The position numbers and the translations under genes are program-made. 64,000 bases of DNA from Labilithrix sp. (GTDB lineage: Bacteria; Myxococcota_A; Polyangia; Polyangiales; Polyangiaceae): contig JAHBWC010000003.1 in assembly GCA_019637225.1 (NCBI GenBank), positions 62,001 through 126,000 on the forward strand, read 5' to 3'. Positions 1-8,654 of this stretch are shown here, in pieces (position 1 is the stretch's first letter; the number at the start of each line of letters is the position of its first letter). The notes beneath the pieces were generated by a model. That model was not told where the DNA came from. It ran no database searches and saw only the letters and a program-made list of their open reading frames with translations.

Positions 1-556
1 GTTCTTCTCCACGAAGGCGCCTGGCCGCGGGACGGGGCTCGGCCTCTTCGTCTCGAAGCGCATCGTCGAGGCCGCCGGCGGCGCCCTCGAGATCTCGTCA
101 CGGCTGGGCGAGGGCACAGCCGTGGTCGTCACCGTCCCGGTCTCCACGGCCGAGAGCGCCCCGCCGTCGATCGAGCCCGTCGCGAGCCCGGAGCGGCTCA
201 CCGTGCTCGTCGTCGACGACGAGCCTGCGTTCCTGCGCTCGCTCGAGCTCGTGCTCGAGGACACCCACGACGTCGTCGTCTGCGCGCGCTCGCCGGACGC
301 GCTCGCGCTCGTGCGCGCGGATCCGAGCCGCTTCGACGCGATCCTCTGCGATCTCTCGATGCCGGAGATCGACGGCGTGGCGTTCTACGGGCACGTCGAG
401 ACGCTCGGGCTCGCGCGGCGGTTCGTCCTGATGACCGCCGGCGCGTTCACGCCGCACGGCGACGCGTTCATCCGTCAGGCCCGGTGCCGTCGCATCGCGA
501 AGCCGTTCACGCTCGAGAAGCTCCTCGCGGTGCTCTCGGCGGTCACGGCGCGCTGA
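1..556 (+). CDS. Hybrid sensor histidine kinase, C-terminal part (cut by window edge)
   Basis: The reading frame is open from the first base. It starts inside a HATPase_c domain: the G1/G2 region (FFSTKAPGRGTGLGLFVSKR) and the terminal beta strands of a kinase ATP-binding domain are visible. After a short linker comes a receiver domain, with acidic pair VVDDEP, phospho-acceptor region LCDLSMPEIDG, and conserved Lys in RIAKPFT. The protein is therefore a hybrid kinase with a C-terminal REC domain, probably cytoplasmic on this side. Its input domain lies outside the window, so the signal is unknown. The 45 bp after the stop are non-coding and lead into a convergent gene. Confidence 0.9.
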   Translation, partial: FFSTKAPGRGTGLGLFVSKRIVEAAGGALEISSRLGEGTAVVVTVPVSTAESAPPSIEPVASPERLTVLVVDDEPAFLRSLELVLEDTHDVVVCARSPDALALVRADPSRFDAILCDLSMPEIDGVAFYGHVETLGLARRFVLMTAGAFTPHGDAFIRQARCRRIAKPFTLEKLLAVLSAVTAR

Positions 557-601
557 CTCGGGACGCGCCCGCTCGAGAGCGCGTCCACGCGGCGTTCGTC
601 C

Positions 602-1654
602 TCAGCGACGCCGCCGCCGGCGCTGCGCGAGGCCGACGCCGGCGAGGCCGAGCGCGAAGGCGGCTCCGAGCGAGCTGCGCGCGCTCGCGCCGGGCGACAC
701 CGCGCAACCCTGCTCGGCAGCCTCGGCCGCTGGAACGTCGAGCGATGCGCCCGTCGTCGTCTTCTCTTCGTTCGCGGAGGCCGCCGGCGCGTCGACCGAG
801 GGCTCGGTCGCGTCGGGGATCGCGATCGGATCCTGCTCGTCGCCCGAGCCGTCCTCGGGGAAGTCATCCATCGGCGCCGACATCGTCTGCCCGCAGAGCG
901 CGCCCTTCGCGAACCCTCCGACGGGCGCCTTCGCGAGGCGCGTCTCGGTCTGCGGGCCATACGACCCGTCCTCGGCGATCTTGTCTTGCGGGTTGTTCCG
1001 GTTCCACAGCCGCTGAAACGCCAGCACGGAGAGGCCCTTCATGCTGACGGTGCCGCCGCCGCGGAAGTCGAAGTGCACCGGGTCGCTCGCGCCGAGCCAG
1101 CTGAAGCCCTTGCTGTTCATCGCGGAGCGCCACGAGGCGTTGTTGGCGATGTCGACCGCGATGCCCGACTCGTGGTTGCTCGTCCCCGGCTTCGCCGCGA
1201 GGCCGATGCCGCAGCGCTTGGTCTGGTACCACCGGTAGAGCAAGTACTGCTGGGGGAGCGCGCGCAGCCCGGAGTTGATCGAGAGCGTGACGCCGCGAGC
1301 CTTCTGCGCGGCGATGAGGGCGTTGGCCGCGGGGGTCTGCAAGTACGGAAACACCGCAGCGCCGAGGGCGAGGCCGGGGGTGGCGTCGATGCGCTTCATC
1401 GACCCCGGCTTGAGGCACTGGATCTCCTGCACGAGCTGGAGCGAGAGCGCCTTCACCGACGTCGTCGAGCAGCTCCCCGTCACGGCGGACGAGACGGGCG
1501 ACGTCGCCGTCAGCTCGCTCGAGACGGTGCCGATGTTCTCTTCTTCGGCCTCGTGGCTGTGGTGGTCCTCGGGATCGTCGAGGTCGTCGGCGCCCGAGCA
1601 GGCGGCGGCGAAGAGCGGGAGCAACATCCACGCGGCATGACGAAGCGAGCGCAT
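602..1654 (-). CDS. Secreted M15/VanY-like peptidoglycan peptidase, MYXO-CTERM
   Basis: About 350 aa from the ATG at 1654. The N-terminus has a lipoprotein-like signal (MLLPLFAAACSG), followed by an acidic, His-rich linker. The central region resembles D-Ala-D-Ala carboxypeptidase/VanY (M15): SGLRALPQQYLLYRWY, then SNHESGIAVDIAN and VHFDF, which supply the His/Asp/His zinc ligands of that family. A following segment (LSVLAFQRLW..DGSYGPQT) looks like a peptidoglycan-binding repeat. The C-terminus has Cys, a hydrophobic stretch and six Arg, matching MYXO-CTERM surface sorting. The presence of both a lipobox and MYXO-CTERM is odd. Start codons 39 nt further upstream (1693) are possible. It probably acts on the cell's own or prey peptidoglycan, which is inference. 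Confidence 0.8.
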   Translation of the reverse strand: MRSLRHAAWMLLPLFAAACSGADDLDDPEDHHSHEAEEENIGTVSSELTATSPVSSAVTGSCSTTSVKALSLQLVQEIQCLKPGSMKRIDATPGLALGAAVFPYLQTPAANALIAAQKARGVTLSINSGLRALPQQYLLYRWYQTKRCGIGLAAKPGTSNHESGIAVDIANNASWRSAMNSKGFSWLGASDPVHFDFRGGGTVSMKGLSVLAFQRLWNRNNPQDKIAEDGSYGPQTETRLAKAPVGGFAKGALCGQTMSAPMDDFPEDGSGDEQDPIAIPDATEPSVDAPAASANEEKTTTGASLDVPAAEAAEQGCAVSPGASARSSLGAAFALGLAGVGLAQRRRRRR

Positions 1655-2043
1655 TCGAGGAAGCGCTCTGCATCGATCGGGCCCACGGGCCATCGCTCCC
1701 TTCCGCTCATCGGCCGCATGTGTGCGCGATCACGGATCTTCCGTCGATCCGACGAGGCGAAGGGCACCCCCAAGGTGCGCCGTGCGCGGTGGTCTCCGAC
1801 ATCCTCGCGTTTCGCCGCGAGCGCCGGGCGCGTGCCGGCGCGACGTCGCGAAGCCTCGCGAGCCGGGCGCGGGTGATCGGAGACGTCATGGATCGCGTCG
1901 TCCGGGCTACGCAAACCTGTGTCGAGGTAGGAGACGCCTCGACCGCCGCGGGGACGCTGGAATCGCGCGGCGAGGACCCTCCGCGAACACCGCCGACTCG
2001 CGGTATGCTCGATGCACTGCTTTTTTTCGAGCTTGGCGTAATC
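1655..2043. other. Divergent intergenic region, 389 bp
   Basis: This stretch lies between the divergently transcribed M15-type peptidase and matrixin genes. Open frames across it on both strands are Arg-rich and lack family features. A run of eight T at about 2022-2029 and a TATGCT hexamer near 2003 precede the matrixin start, but no matching -35 element is clear. I see no RNA gene or repeat. Confidence 0.4.
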
Positions 2044-2907
2044 ATGAAGACACGCGCGCTTCCGGTCATCCTGACGTCGGCGTTCCTCGTTGCCGCCCCG
2101 CGCGCGGCCTCCGCGTTCTGTCGTACGACGACGTGCGATCCCAACAACGCGGAAGAGGAGTGCCGGCGCAACGAGAACGACTGCGTCCGCGACGGCGTCC
2201 CGATCAAGTGGACCGAGCTCCCGATCGTCTACCGGTTCCACGCCGAAGGCTCGAGCAAGCTCGACTCCGCGGGGGCGCGGTCGGCCGTCCGCAGCGCCTT
2301 CGACGCGTGGGCGAACGTCGAGTGCGCGCGCGGTCGCACGTCGCTCCGCTTCCGCGAAGGTAGCGACATCGCGAAGGACAAGCCGCTCGGCAAGAAGGAG
2401 GCTGCCGAGAAGTTCGGCATCTTCTTCCGTGACGACGAGTGGCCCCACCAGGACGCGGAGGAGTCGCTCGCGCTCACCACGCAGATCTACCGCAAGACGT
2501 CGGGCACGATCGACTACGCGGACATCGAGATCAACACGGCGGACACGGACTTCCGCCTCACCGACGACGAGGGATCGACGAAGGTCGATCTGCAGGCGGT
2601 CGTGACGCACGAGGTGGGGCACTACATCGGCCTCGCCCACAGCAACGATCCGGACTCGATCATGGTCGCGCGCTACTGCGCGTCCGCCGATCGCTGCGGT
2701 CAGAGCACCGACGTCGCGCGCGGGCTCTCCGAGGACGACCGGCGGGCCGTCTGCACCGTCTACCCGCCCGCCGCGGGGAGCAGCGAGGCTCCTCCGCAGG
2801 GCTGCGCGCAGGCGAGCTCGGCGAGCCCCGCCGGCGCGGTCGTGATCGGCGGCCTCGTCTTCCTCGGTTGCACGCTCGTGCGCCGGCGCTTCGGGCGAGC
2901 GACGTAG
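2044..2907 (+). CDS. Matrixin-type (M10) zinc metalloprotease, MYXO-CTERM
   Basis: 287 aa from the ATG at 2044, chosen because it opens directly into a signal peptide (MKTRALPVILTSAFLVAAP..ASA). Residues 189-199 are HEVGHYIGLAHS-type, the HExxHxxGxxH zinc site of metzincins. It is followed by the Met-turn-like DPDSIM and a GLSEDDRRAVCTVYP segment common in myxobacterial matrixins. The C-terminus (PQGCAQASS, a hydrophobic stretch, VRRRFGRAT) is a MYXO-CTERM signal. It is predicted to be exported and surface-anchored or released as a protease. The substrate is unknown. Confidence 0.85.
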   Translation: MKTRALPVILTSAFLVAAPRAASAFCRTTTCDPNNAEEECRRNENDCVRDGVPIKWTELPIVYRFHAEGSSKLDSAGARSAVRSAFDAWANVECARGRTSLRFREGSDIAKDKPLGKKEAAEKFGIFFRDDEWPHQDAEESLALTTQIYRKTSGTIDYADIEINTADTDFRLTDDEGSTKVDLQAVVTHEVGHYIGLAHSNDPDSIMVARYCASADRCGQSTDVARGLSEDDRRAVCTVYPPAAGSSEAPPQGCAQASSASPAGAVVIGGLVFLGCTLVRRRFGRAT

Positions 2908-2972
2908 CGTCGGGGGCGAGAGCTCGCGACGGCGAGAGGCGCGGTCGCGGTCGTCGACCGGGACGTGCGCGT

Positions 2973-3689
2973 TCACGGCTCGCCGAAGCCTTCGGGGCGC
3001 CACGTCACGTCGCGGACGCCTGTCGTCGTCGCGAGCGTGGCCACGAAGCTCGGGGTCCGGACCTCGCGACGATGGCCGCGCCAGCGAACGTCGTAGCGGA
3101 TCTCGCGCGCGGACTCGCTGTAGTGCAGGGCCTCGCCGGCGACGCGGTAGCCCGCCTCCTCGAGCAGCCGCCGGAGCTCGTCGCTCGGGGGCGTGGTCGC
3201 GGTGGTGGTCACCACGAGCGCGGCGCGGAGATCCTGACGGATGTAGCGCTCGAGCCACTTGAAGCCCCAGAGGACGACGAGACCGATCGCGGTCGCCGCG
3301 GCGCCGAGCGCGAGCTGGCCGCCGCCGAAGCAGAGGCCGATCGCTGTGGTGATCCACAGGATCGCCGCCGTCGTGACGCCGATGACGAGATCGCTCCGGC
3401 GGAAGATGACGCCCGCGCCGATGAAGCCGACGCCGGACAGGATCCCGAGCGGAAGGCGCATCAGATCGAGCGTCGCCCATGCGTCGGAGGCGCGCCCGGT
3501 CATCGGGAGCAAGGCGTTGGCCTGGAGCATCGCGGTCGACGCCGCGAGGCAGACGAGGATCGTCGTGCGAAGGCCGGCCGGTCCGCCGTGGCCCTCGCGG
3601 TTGAGGCCGAAGAGAGCCCCGGCGATCACCGTGAGGACGAGACGCACGACGACGTCACGCCACTCCAGAGCGACGGGCATCGGCGACAT
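2973..3689 (-). CDS. mgtC: MgtC/SapB family inner-membrane protein
   Basis: 238 aa. The N-terminal half has four to five hydrophobic segments and the family pattern NREGHGGPAGLRT followed by GVGFIGAGVIFR, the conserved core of MgtC/SapB proteins. The C-terminal ~80 aa are soluble and resemble the ACT-like tail of MgtC. Family members modulate F-type ATPase or Mg2+/phosphate homeostasis, but the role here cannot be read from sequence. A good Shine-Dalgarno (GGAGGGG) sits just upstream of 3689. It is convergent with the matrixin gene. Confidence 0.85.
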   Translation of the reverse strand: MSPMPVALEWRDVVVRLVLTVIAGALFGLNREGHGGPAGLRTTILVCLAASTAMLQANALLPMTGRASDAWATLDLMRLPLGILSGVGFIGAGVIFRRSDLVIGVTTAAILWITTAIGLCFGGGQLALGAAATAIGLVVLWGFKWLERYIRQDLRAALVVTTTATTPPSDELRRLLEEAGYRVAGEALHYSESAREIRYDVRWRGHRREVRTPSFVATLATTTGVRDVTWRPEGFGEP

Positions 3690-3883
3690 TTTCCCCTCCC
3701 TCGCCGGCGGGCCACCACGCGCGCCGGCGCGATCAGCTTAGCCTCTGCGCAGCGGTCGGCCGATGTCGATCGTGTCCGGCGGCAGCGCGGCAGCGCGCGC
3801 GTCACCGCGGCGAAGAGCGCGCGCCGCGTCGCGACGCCACACACCTCCCGCCTGCGCTCGAGCGCATGGTCTACGATGGGCCG

Positions 3884-5179
3884 ATGGTCACCGCGCGTGC
3901 TCGCTATCTCGTCGCGATGGGGCTCGTCCCCGCCGGGCTGTCGTCGGCATGCAACCGAGAGGCGACTCCGACTGCCCCGACTCCTGTCGGCGACGAGGCC
4001 CCTCGAGCGCAGCCCGACGCGGCTCCCTCCGGTCTCGCGGACGCGCATGCGGACCAGACTTCCGGTCTCGCAGCCGCGAGCGCGGACCCGACGCCCACCG
4101 CCGTGCCCACCGCGCGCGTGGAGCGACGCGATGCGGGCGCCGGGGCGTGGCATGTCGACGTCCGGCGCGCCGCCTCCACGAGCCGGGCGGCCGAGCTTCA
4201 GAGGCCCACGTGCCCGAACGGCGCGTACTGCGTGCCTGCGTCGAGCCGCGCCGGGCTCGACGCGACCGCTCCGCTCTCCGACTGTTCCTCGACCTCGACC
4301 TCGACCTCGATCGCGCCCGCCGGCGCCCGTCCTGGCACGTTCGATCCCGAGCTGACGAAGTCGGAGCGCGCGGCGACGGCCTCCGACGCGTGCTGCTACC
4401 GGTGGAGCATCCCGTGTCCGGGAGGTCGCCCCCTCCGCAGCGGCGAGCGCGTCTTCCGCGCCGATGCGACCGTGCGCGGCGACTGGTCGACGAGCGTCGG
4501 ACCCGCCGCACGCGCGATGGACAGCGCGACGCGCGCGCACCTCGAGGCCTACTGGCTCGACCAGGCGGCGTCGGAGCACGCGTCGGTCGCGTCGTTCAAC
4601 CGGTTCGCGCTGCAGCTCCTCGCGCTCGGCGCGCCGTCGCAGATGGTGACGGCGACGCTCGACGCCGCGCGCGACGAGGTCCGTCACGCGGAGGTCTGCT
4701 ACGGGCTCGCGGCGCGGTACTCGGAGAGACGCGCCGGTCCCGGAAAGCTCGAGCTGCCTCCGGGCCCTCTCGCGGTCGATCCGGTCGCCGTTGCGCTCGA
4801 GACCCTTCGCGACGGCTGCCTCGGAGAATCGATCGCCGCCGAGCTCGCACGTGAGGCGTCCGAGCGCGCGCGTGATCCCGAGGTCGCGAAAGCGCTCGCG
4901 GGCATCGCCGCGGACGAGGAGCGCCACGCCGAGCTCGCGTGGCGCGCCGTCGCGTGGCTCGTCGGCGAGCACGGCGAGCCGGTGCGCGCCGCGATCGACG
5001 CCTTCGCCGCGGAGCTCGCGCGCGAGCCGGAGGCCACGCGAGGAGTCGAGGAGGACGGCGACGCGCCGGACCACGGAGTGCTCGGTCTCGACCGTCAGCT
5101 CGCTTGCCGCCGCACGGTCATCGGCGAGATCGTCATGCCCTGTCTCCAGGCGCTCGCCGGCACCGCGCGGGCGGCGTAG
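3884..5179 (+). CDS. Ferritin-like di-iron domain lipoprotein
   Basis: 431 aa from the second ATG (3884), which starts an n-region plus hydrophobic core ending in the lipobox LSSACN. About 150 aa of low-complexity Ala/Thr/Pro sequence and a Cys-containing segment (CCYRWSIPCPGG) follow. The C-terminal ~230 aa form a four-helix ferritin-like domain: SEHASVASF, DEVRHAEVCY, GESIAAE and DEERHAELAW give the E..H / ExxH / E / ExxH di-iron ligand set. This arrangement of an exported ferritin-like domain behind a variable linker is recurrent in Polyangia. Catalytic role (oxidase, iron storage or other) is unknown. No partner gene is adjacent. Confidence 0.75.
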   Translation: MVTARARYLVAMGLVPAGLSSACNREATPTAPTPVGDEAPRAQPDAAPSGLADAHADQTSGLAAASADPTPTAVPTARVERRDAGAGAWHVDVRRAASTSRAAELQRPTCPNGAYCVPASSRAGLDATAPLSDCSSTSTSTSIAPAGARPGTFDPELTKSERAATASDACCYRWSIPCPGGRPLRSGERVFRADATVRGDWSTSVGPAARAMDSATRAHLEAYWLDQAASEHASVASFNRFALQLLALGAPSQMVTATLDAARDEVRHAEVCYGLAARYSERRAGPGKLELPPGPLAVDPVAVALETLRDGCLGESIAAELAREASERARDPEVAKALAGIAADEERHAELAWRAVAWLVGEHGEPVRAAIDAFAAELAREPEATRGVEEDGDAPDHGVLGLDRQLACRRTVIGEIVMPCLQALAGTARAA

Positions 5180-5261
5180 CGGCTCTACGGCGTGACTCAC
5201 GCGCGCCCGCGTCTCGTCCGATTCGTCGGGCACGAATTGGCGAAGAGCCCCTAACCTGGCG

Positions 5262-6053
5262 ATGGTGCGTGCCCCGACCTCGTCGCGTCGTCGTCTCTCC
5301 CGTCGTGCCCTGAAGCTCGCGCTCGGCGCCGGATGCGCGCTCCTCGTGCTCCAACCTGGCGACGCACGCGCGGACGACACGCGCCCCGTTCGCGCCGGCG
5401 GAAGCCCGTACCGGCTCAAGTGGACCTACGACTCCGCCCTCGTCGCGCTCGGCGCCGCTGGCACGATGACGGCGGCCATCGGCCACCCGAAGCCGGCCTG
5501 CTACCCGACGTGCGAGCCGCCGACGAACATGCTCGGGATCGACGACGCCTCGGTCGGCAACTACTCGCCGCAGGCGCTCGGGCTCGCGAACGTCGTCGTC
5601 TTCGGGCTCGTGCTCGCGCCGATGGTCATCAACGCCGCCGATAGCCGCTTCGACGGGTGGCTCGAGGACAGCTTCGTCTCGCTCCAGGCGGTGTTGCTCT
5701 CGTCGGCGATCACCCAGGTCATGAAGTCGGCCGTCAGCCGCCCGGCGCCGCTCGTCTACAACCCGATCGCGGCGCAGTCGCACCTCGACAGCCCCGATGC
5801 GTTCCGCAGCTTCATCTCGGGCCACTCCTCGACCGCGTTCGCGGCGGCGACGTCGTACTCCGTGACGTTCTGGAAGCGCCACCCGACGAGCCCGTGGCGC
5901 TTCGTCGTTCTCGGTGTCTCGCACACGCTCGCGGCGAGCGTCTCGATGCTCAAGGTCAGGGCGGGCTACCACTACGCGACCGACGTAGCGGCGGGCGCGC
6001 TGGTCGGCGCGGCGATGGGCCTGTTCGTTCCGGTGCTCCACTCGGACTGGTGA
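5262..6053 (+). CDS. PAP2-family acid phosphatase, exported
   Basis: 263 aa with an N-terminal basic segment and hydrophobic signal. The PAP2 triple motif is present: KSAVSRPAP (K-x6-RP, about residue 155), SGHSSTAF (about 185-192) and VRAGYHYATD (about 230). Several hydrophobic helices suggest a membrane-embedded lipid phosphate phosphatase (undecaprenyl pyrophosphate, phosphatidate or similar). The annotated start follows TAACCT and has no strong Shine-Dalgarno. It stands alone, with a hairpin 44 bp after the stop. Confidence 0.85.
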   Translation: MVRAPTSSRRRLSRRALKLALGAGCALLVLQPGDARADDTRPVRAGGSPYRLKWTYDSALVALGAAGTMTAAIGHPKPACYPTCEPPTNMLGIDDASVGNYSPQALGLANVVVFGLVLAPMVINAADSRFDGWLEDSFVSLQAVLLSSAITQVMKSAVSRPAPLVYNPIAAQSHLDSPDAFRSFISGHSSTAFAAATSYSVTFWKRHPTSPWRFVVLGVSHTLAASVSMLKVRAGYHYATDVAAGALVGAAMGLFVPVLHSDW

Positions 6054-6096
6054 GCCCGCGCGGCTGAGCCCGCGCCACCGGGACGTGCCGACCTCG

Positions 6097-6120
6097 CCCG
6101 ATCGCGCCCGCTCGATCGGG
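6097..6120 (+). terminator. Hairpin after the PAP2 gene
   Basis: A perfect 8-bp inverted repeat, CCCGATCG (6097-6104) and CGATCGGG (6113-6120), with an 8-nt loop follows the PAP2 stop by 44 bp. Only two T follow, so this is a weak intrinsic terminator at best. Confidence 0.35.
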
Positions 6121-6149
6121 TTGCCAGGCCGCGCTCGTCGTGTTAGGTG

Positions 6150-6167
6150 ATCACTTGCGCAAATGAT
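6150..6167 (+). promoter_or_regulatory. Palindromic operator candidate upstream of the efflux operon
   Basis: ATCACTTGCGCAAATGAT is an 18-bp inverted repeat (core TTGCGCAA) with one mismatched pair. It lies in an AT-richer patch 28 bp before the czcC-like start. Size and position fit a dimeric repressor site (ArsR/SmtB, MerR or TetR type). No regulator gene is adjacent. Confidence 0.4.
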
Positions 6168-6194
6168 GAAGTGTTATCCGGGAGACGACGCTGC

Positions 6195-7484
6195 ATGAGC
6201 CCCCCGATGCCGAGGCTCCTCGCCGGAGCGCTCGCCGCGCTCGCGGCGACGGTGATCTCCTCAGCGGCATCCGCGGACTCCTGCGCTCCGGTCACGCGAT
6301 CGAACGTCGCCGCGTGCGCGGTGGGCGCCAGCGCTGCGGTTCGTTCGGACCGCGAAGCGGTCGCGGCGGCGGCGGGCCGTCGCGTCGCGGCCTCGCCGTG
6401 GTTGCCGTCGAACCCCGTGCTCGCCGTGACGCTCGCGCGGCGCGGCGGGACGGACGGCCGCGGCGACGCGCTCAACTACACAGCGTCGCTCTCGCAGGAG
6501 ATCGCGATCGCCGGCCAGCGCGGAGCGCGCCGGCGCGCGGCCGAGGCGGACGTCGACGCGCGCGTGCAGGAGGGCGCCGCCACGGCGCGTCGCGTCGCCG
6601 CCGACGGCTATTCGGCATGGTTCGACGTCGTCGCGGCGCGCGATGCCGTCGCGGTCGCGCGGAGGCTGGAGAGCACCGCGCAGCAGATCGCGCGGGTCAC
6701 CCGCGGTCGCGCCGACGCCGGCGTCGGCTCACCGCTCGAGGCCGAGGTCGCCGACGCGGCCTCGCTCCGGGTGACGCAGGCGCGCGTCGAAGCGGAGCGT
6801 GAGCTTCGCGTGGACACGGCGCGCCTCGCGGCGTTGCTCGGGCGCGATCCGCTCCGCGAGCACGTCGCGGTCGCCGGAGACCTCGAGCCGCTCGGCGGCG
6901 CCGACGCGATCGCGCGCTCGGCGAGCGAGGACCTCGCGCGCCGGCGACCGGAGGTGCTCGCGCTCGCGAACGAGCGGCGTGCGCACGAGGCGCGCGCGGA
7001 GGCCCTCCGACGCGCGCGCGTCCCGAGCCCGGCGCTGCAGGTCTTCGCGCAGAACGACGGCTACGACGAGCGGGTGCTCGGCGCGGGCCTGAGCGTGCCC
7101 ATCCCGCTGCCGGAGCCCGTCGGTCGCCTCCACGCGGGCGAGATCCGCGAGGCCGAGGCGCTCGCGCGGCAGACGGGCGCGAAGCGCGAGCTCGTCGTGC
7201 GCGAGCTCGGCGCGGAGCTCGCGGCCGCAGTGGCCACGTACGAAGGCCGCCGGGAGGAGGCGGCGCTGTTCACGCGAGAGCGAGCCCTCCGCTCGGAGCA
7301 GCTGCTCTCCGAGATCGGAGCGGAAATCGAGGCGGGACGCCTCCCGGTGCGTGACGCGCTCCTCGCGCAGCAGCAGCTCATCGACGTGCTGCGTGGCGCC
7401 GTCGAGACGCGGCGCGCGCTCTGCCTCGCTTCGGTGGAGCTCGCGCTCGCGGCGGGCGTGGCGCTGGAAGGAGGGGCGCGATGA
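6195..7484 (+). CDS. czcC: CzcC/TolC-type outer-membrane efflux protein
   Basis: 429 aa from the ATG at 6195, chosen because GGAGA lies nine bases upstream and it opens a signal peptide ending SSAASA. The body is long amphipathic helix with coiled-coil character (repeated A/E/R heptads). It carries the outer-membrane efflux protein pattern (NPVLAVTLARR, SLSQEIAIAGQRGARR, VRDALLAQQQLIDVL). It forms the outer-membrane channel of a tripartite pump. The stop overlaps the next start as ATGA, so it is translationally coupled to the adaptor gene. Confidence 0.85.
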   Translation: MSPPMPRLLAGALAALAATVISSAASADSCAPVTRSNVAACAVGASAAVRSDREAVAAAAGRRVAASPWLPSNPVLAVTLARRGGTDGRGDALNYTASLSQEIAIAGQRGARRRAAEADVDARVQEGAATARRVAADGYSAWFDVVAARDAVAVARRLESTAQQIARVTRGRADAGVGSPLEAEVADAASLRVTQARVEAERELRVDTARLAALLGRDPLREHVAVAGDLEPLGGADAIARSASEDLARRRPEVLALANERRAHEARAEALRRARVPSPALQVFAQNDGYDERVLGAGLSVPIPLPEPVGRLHAGEIREAEALARQTGAKRELVVRELGAELAAAVATYEGRREEAALFTRERALRSEQLLSEIGAEIEAGRLPVRDALLAQQQLIDVLRGAVETRRALCLASVELALAAGVALEGGAR

Positions 7485-8653
7485 GGCGCGGCTTGCTGCT
7501 CGCGCTCGGTGTGGCGCTCGCCGGATGTCCGAAGAACGCGAACAAGACCGCGGACGAACCCCCGCCCGCGGCGTCGACCTCGCACGAAGGGGAGCGCGAG
7601 CACGACACGATCCCGAAGCGGGCCAAGCTCACGCGGGCGATCGTCGACGAGGCGAAGATCGCTTGGCAGCCGGCGAAGCGCGAGGTCCTGGCGCCGACCT
7701 TGTCGTTGCCGGGCGAAATCGTCGCCGATCCGGACAAGAGCGCGCGGGTCTCGAGCCCGGTCGCCGGTCGTCTCACCGACGTGCGCTTCAAGGAAGGCAG
7801 CTCGGTGAAGCGTGGCGACGCCCTCGCGACGCTGAAGATCCCGGAGATCGGAAAGGTGCGCGCCGCGCACAGCGCTGCCGTCGCGAAGGGCGCGGCCGCA
7901 CGCGCGAACGCCGAGCGCCTCGGCGTGCTGGTCGACAAGGGAATGGCCGCGAAGCAAGAGGCGGCCTCCGCGCGAGCCGAGGCCGACGCGCTCGACGCCG
8001 AGTCGAAGGCGCTCGCGGACCAGCTCGCCGCGCTCGGGATGGGGACGTCGGGCGGCGGCGCCGATCTCGTGCTCCGCGCACCCGTGTCGGGCGTCGTCGT
8101 CGCGCGTGACGCGGTCGTCGGTCAGCCCGTCACGACCGACCAGACGATCGCGAGCATCGCCGATCTCGGCGAGGTGTGGTTTCTCGCGCGCGTCTTCGAG
8201 AAGGACCTCGGCAAGCTCGAGGTCGGCGCGGCGGCCGAGGTCGGCCTCAACGCCTACCCGAACGAGACGTTCGACGGAGCCGTCGAGTACATCAGCCGGC
8301 AGATCGATCCGGCGGCCCGGACCGTGACGGCGCGCATCCGCCTGCCGAACCGCGCGGAGATGCTGCGGCTCGGCCTCTTCGGGACCGCGCGCGTCGTGAC
8401 GAAGAGCGATCGCGCGGGTGAGGCGGCCCTCGTCGTCCCGCGGAGCGCGGTGATCGACGTCGCGGGGAAGACCGTCGTCTTCGTCCACGTCGCGGCCGAG
8501 GAGTTCGAGCTCCACGAGGTCGCCGTCGGCGAGGCCTCTCTGGGGAAGGTCCGCGTGCTGTCCGGCCTGCGCGAGGGCGAGGCCGTGGTCACGGCGGGCG
8601 CGTTCACGATCAAGAGCGTCCTCCTTCGCGGGACACTCGCGGACGAGGACTGA
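7481..8653 (+). CDS. czcB: CzcB-type RND periplasmic adaptor lipoprotein
   Basis: 390 aa. Lipobox VALAGC near the N-terminus, then an Asp/Glu/His-containing linker (HEGEREHD). Barrel-sandwich halves flank a helical hairpin: GEIVADPDKSARVSSPVAGRL and DLVLRAPVSGVVVARDAVVG. Beta-barrel segments DLGEVWFLARVFEKDLGKL and AARTVTARIRLPN follow, as does the membrane-proximal AVVTAGAFTIKSVLLRG. It links the inner-membrane pump to the outer-membrane channel. Overlaps czcC by 4 nt and ends one base before czcA. Confidence 0.88.
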   Translation: MRRGLLLALGVALAGCPKNANKTADEPPPAASTSHEGEREHDTIPKRAKLTRAIVDEAKIAWQPAKREVLAPTLSLPGEIVADPDKSARVSSPVAGRLTDVRFKEGSSVKRGDALATLKIPEIGKVRAAHSAAVAKGAAARANAERLGVLVDKGMAAKQEAASARAEADALDAESKALADQLAALGMGTSGGGADLVLRAPVSGVVVARDAVVGQPVTTDQTIASIADLGEVWFLARVFEKDLGKLEVGAAAEVGLNAYPNETFDGAVEYISRQIDPAARTVTARIRLPNRAEMLRLGLFGTARVVTKSDRAGEAALVVPRSAVIDVAGKTVVFVHVAAEEFELHEVAVGEASLGKVRVLSGLREGEAVVTAGAFTIKSVLLRGTLADED

Positions 8654-8654
8654 G

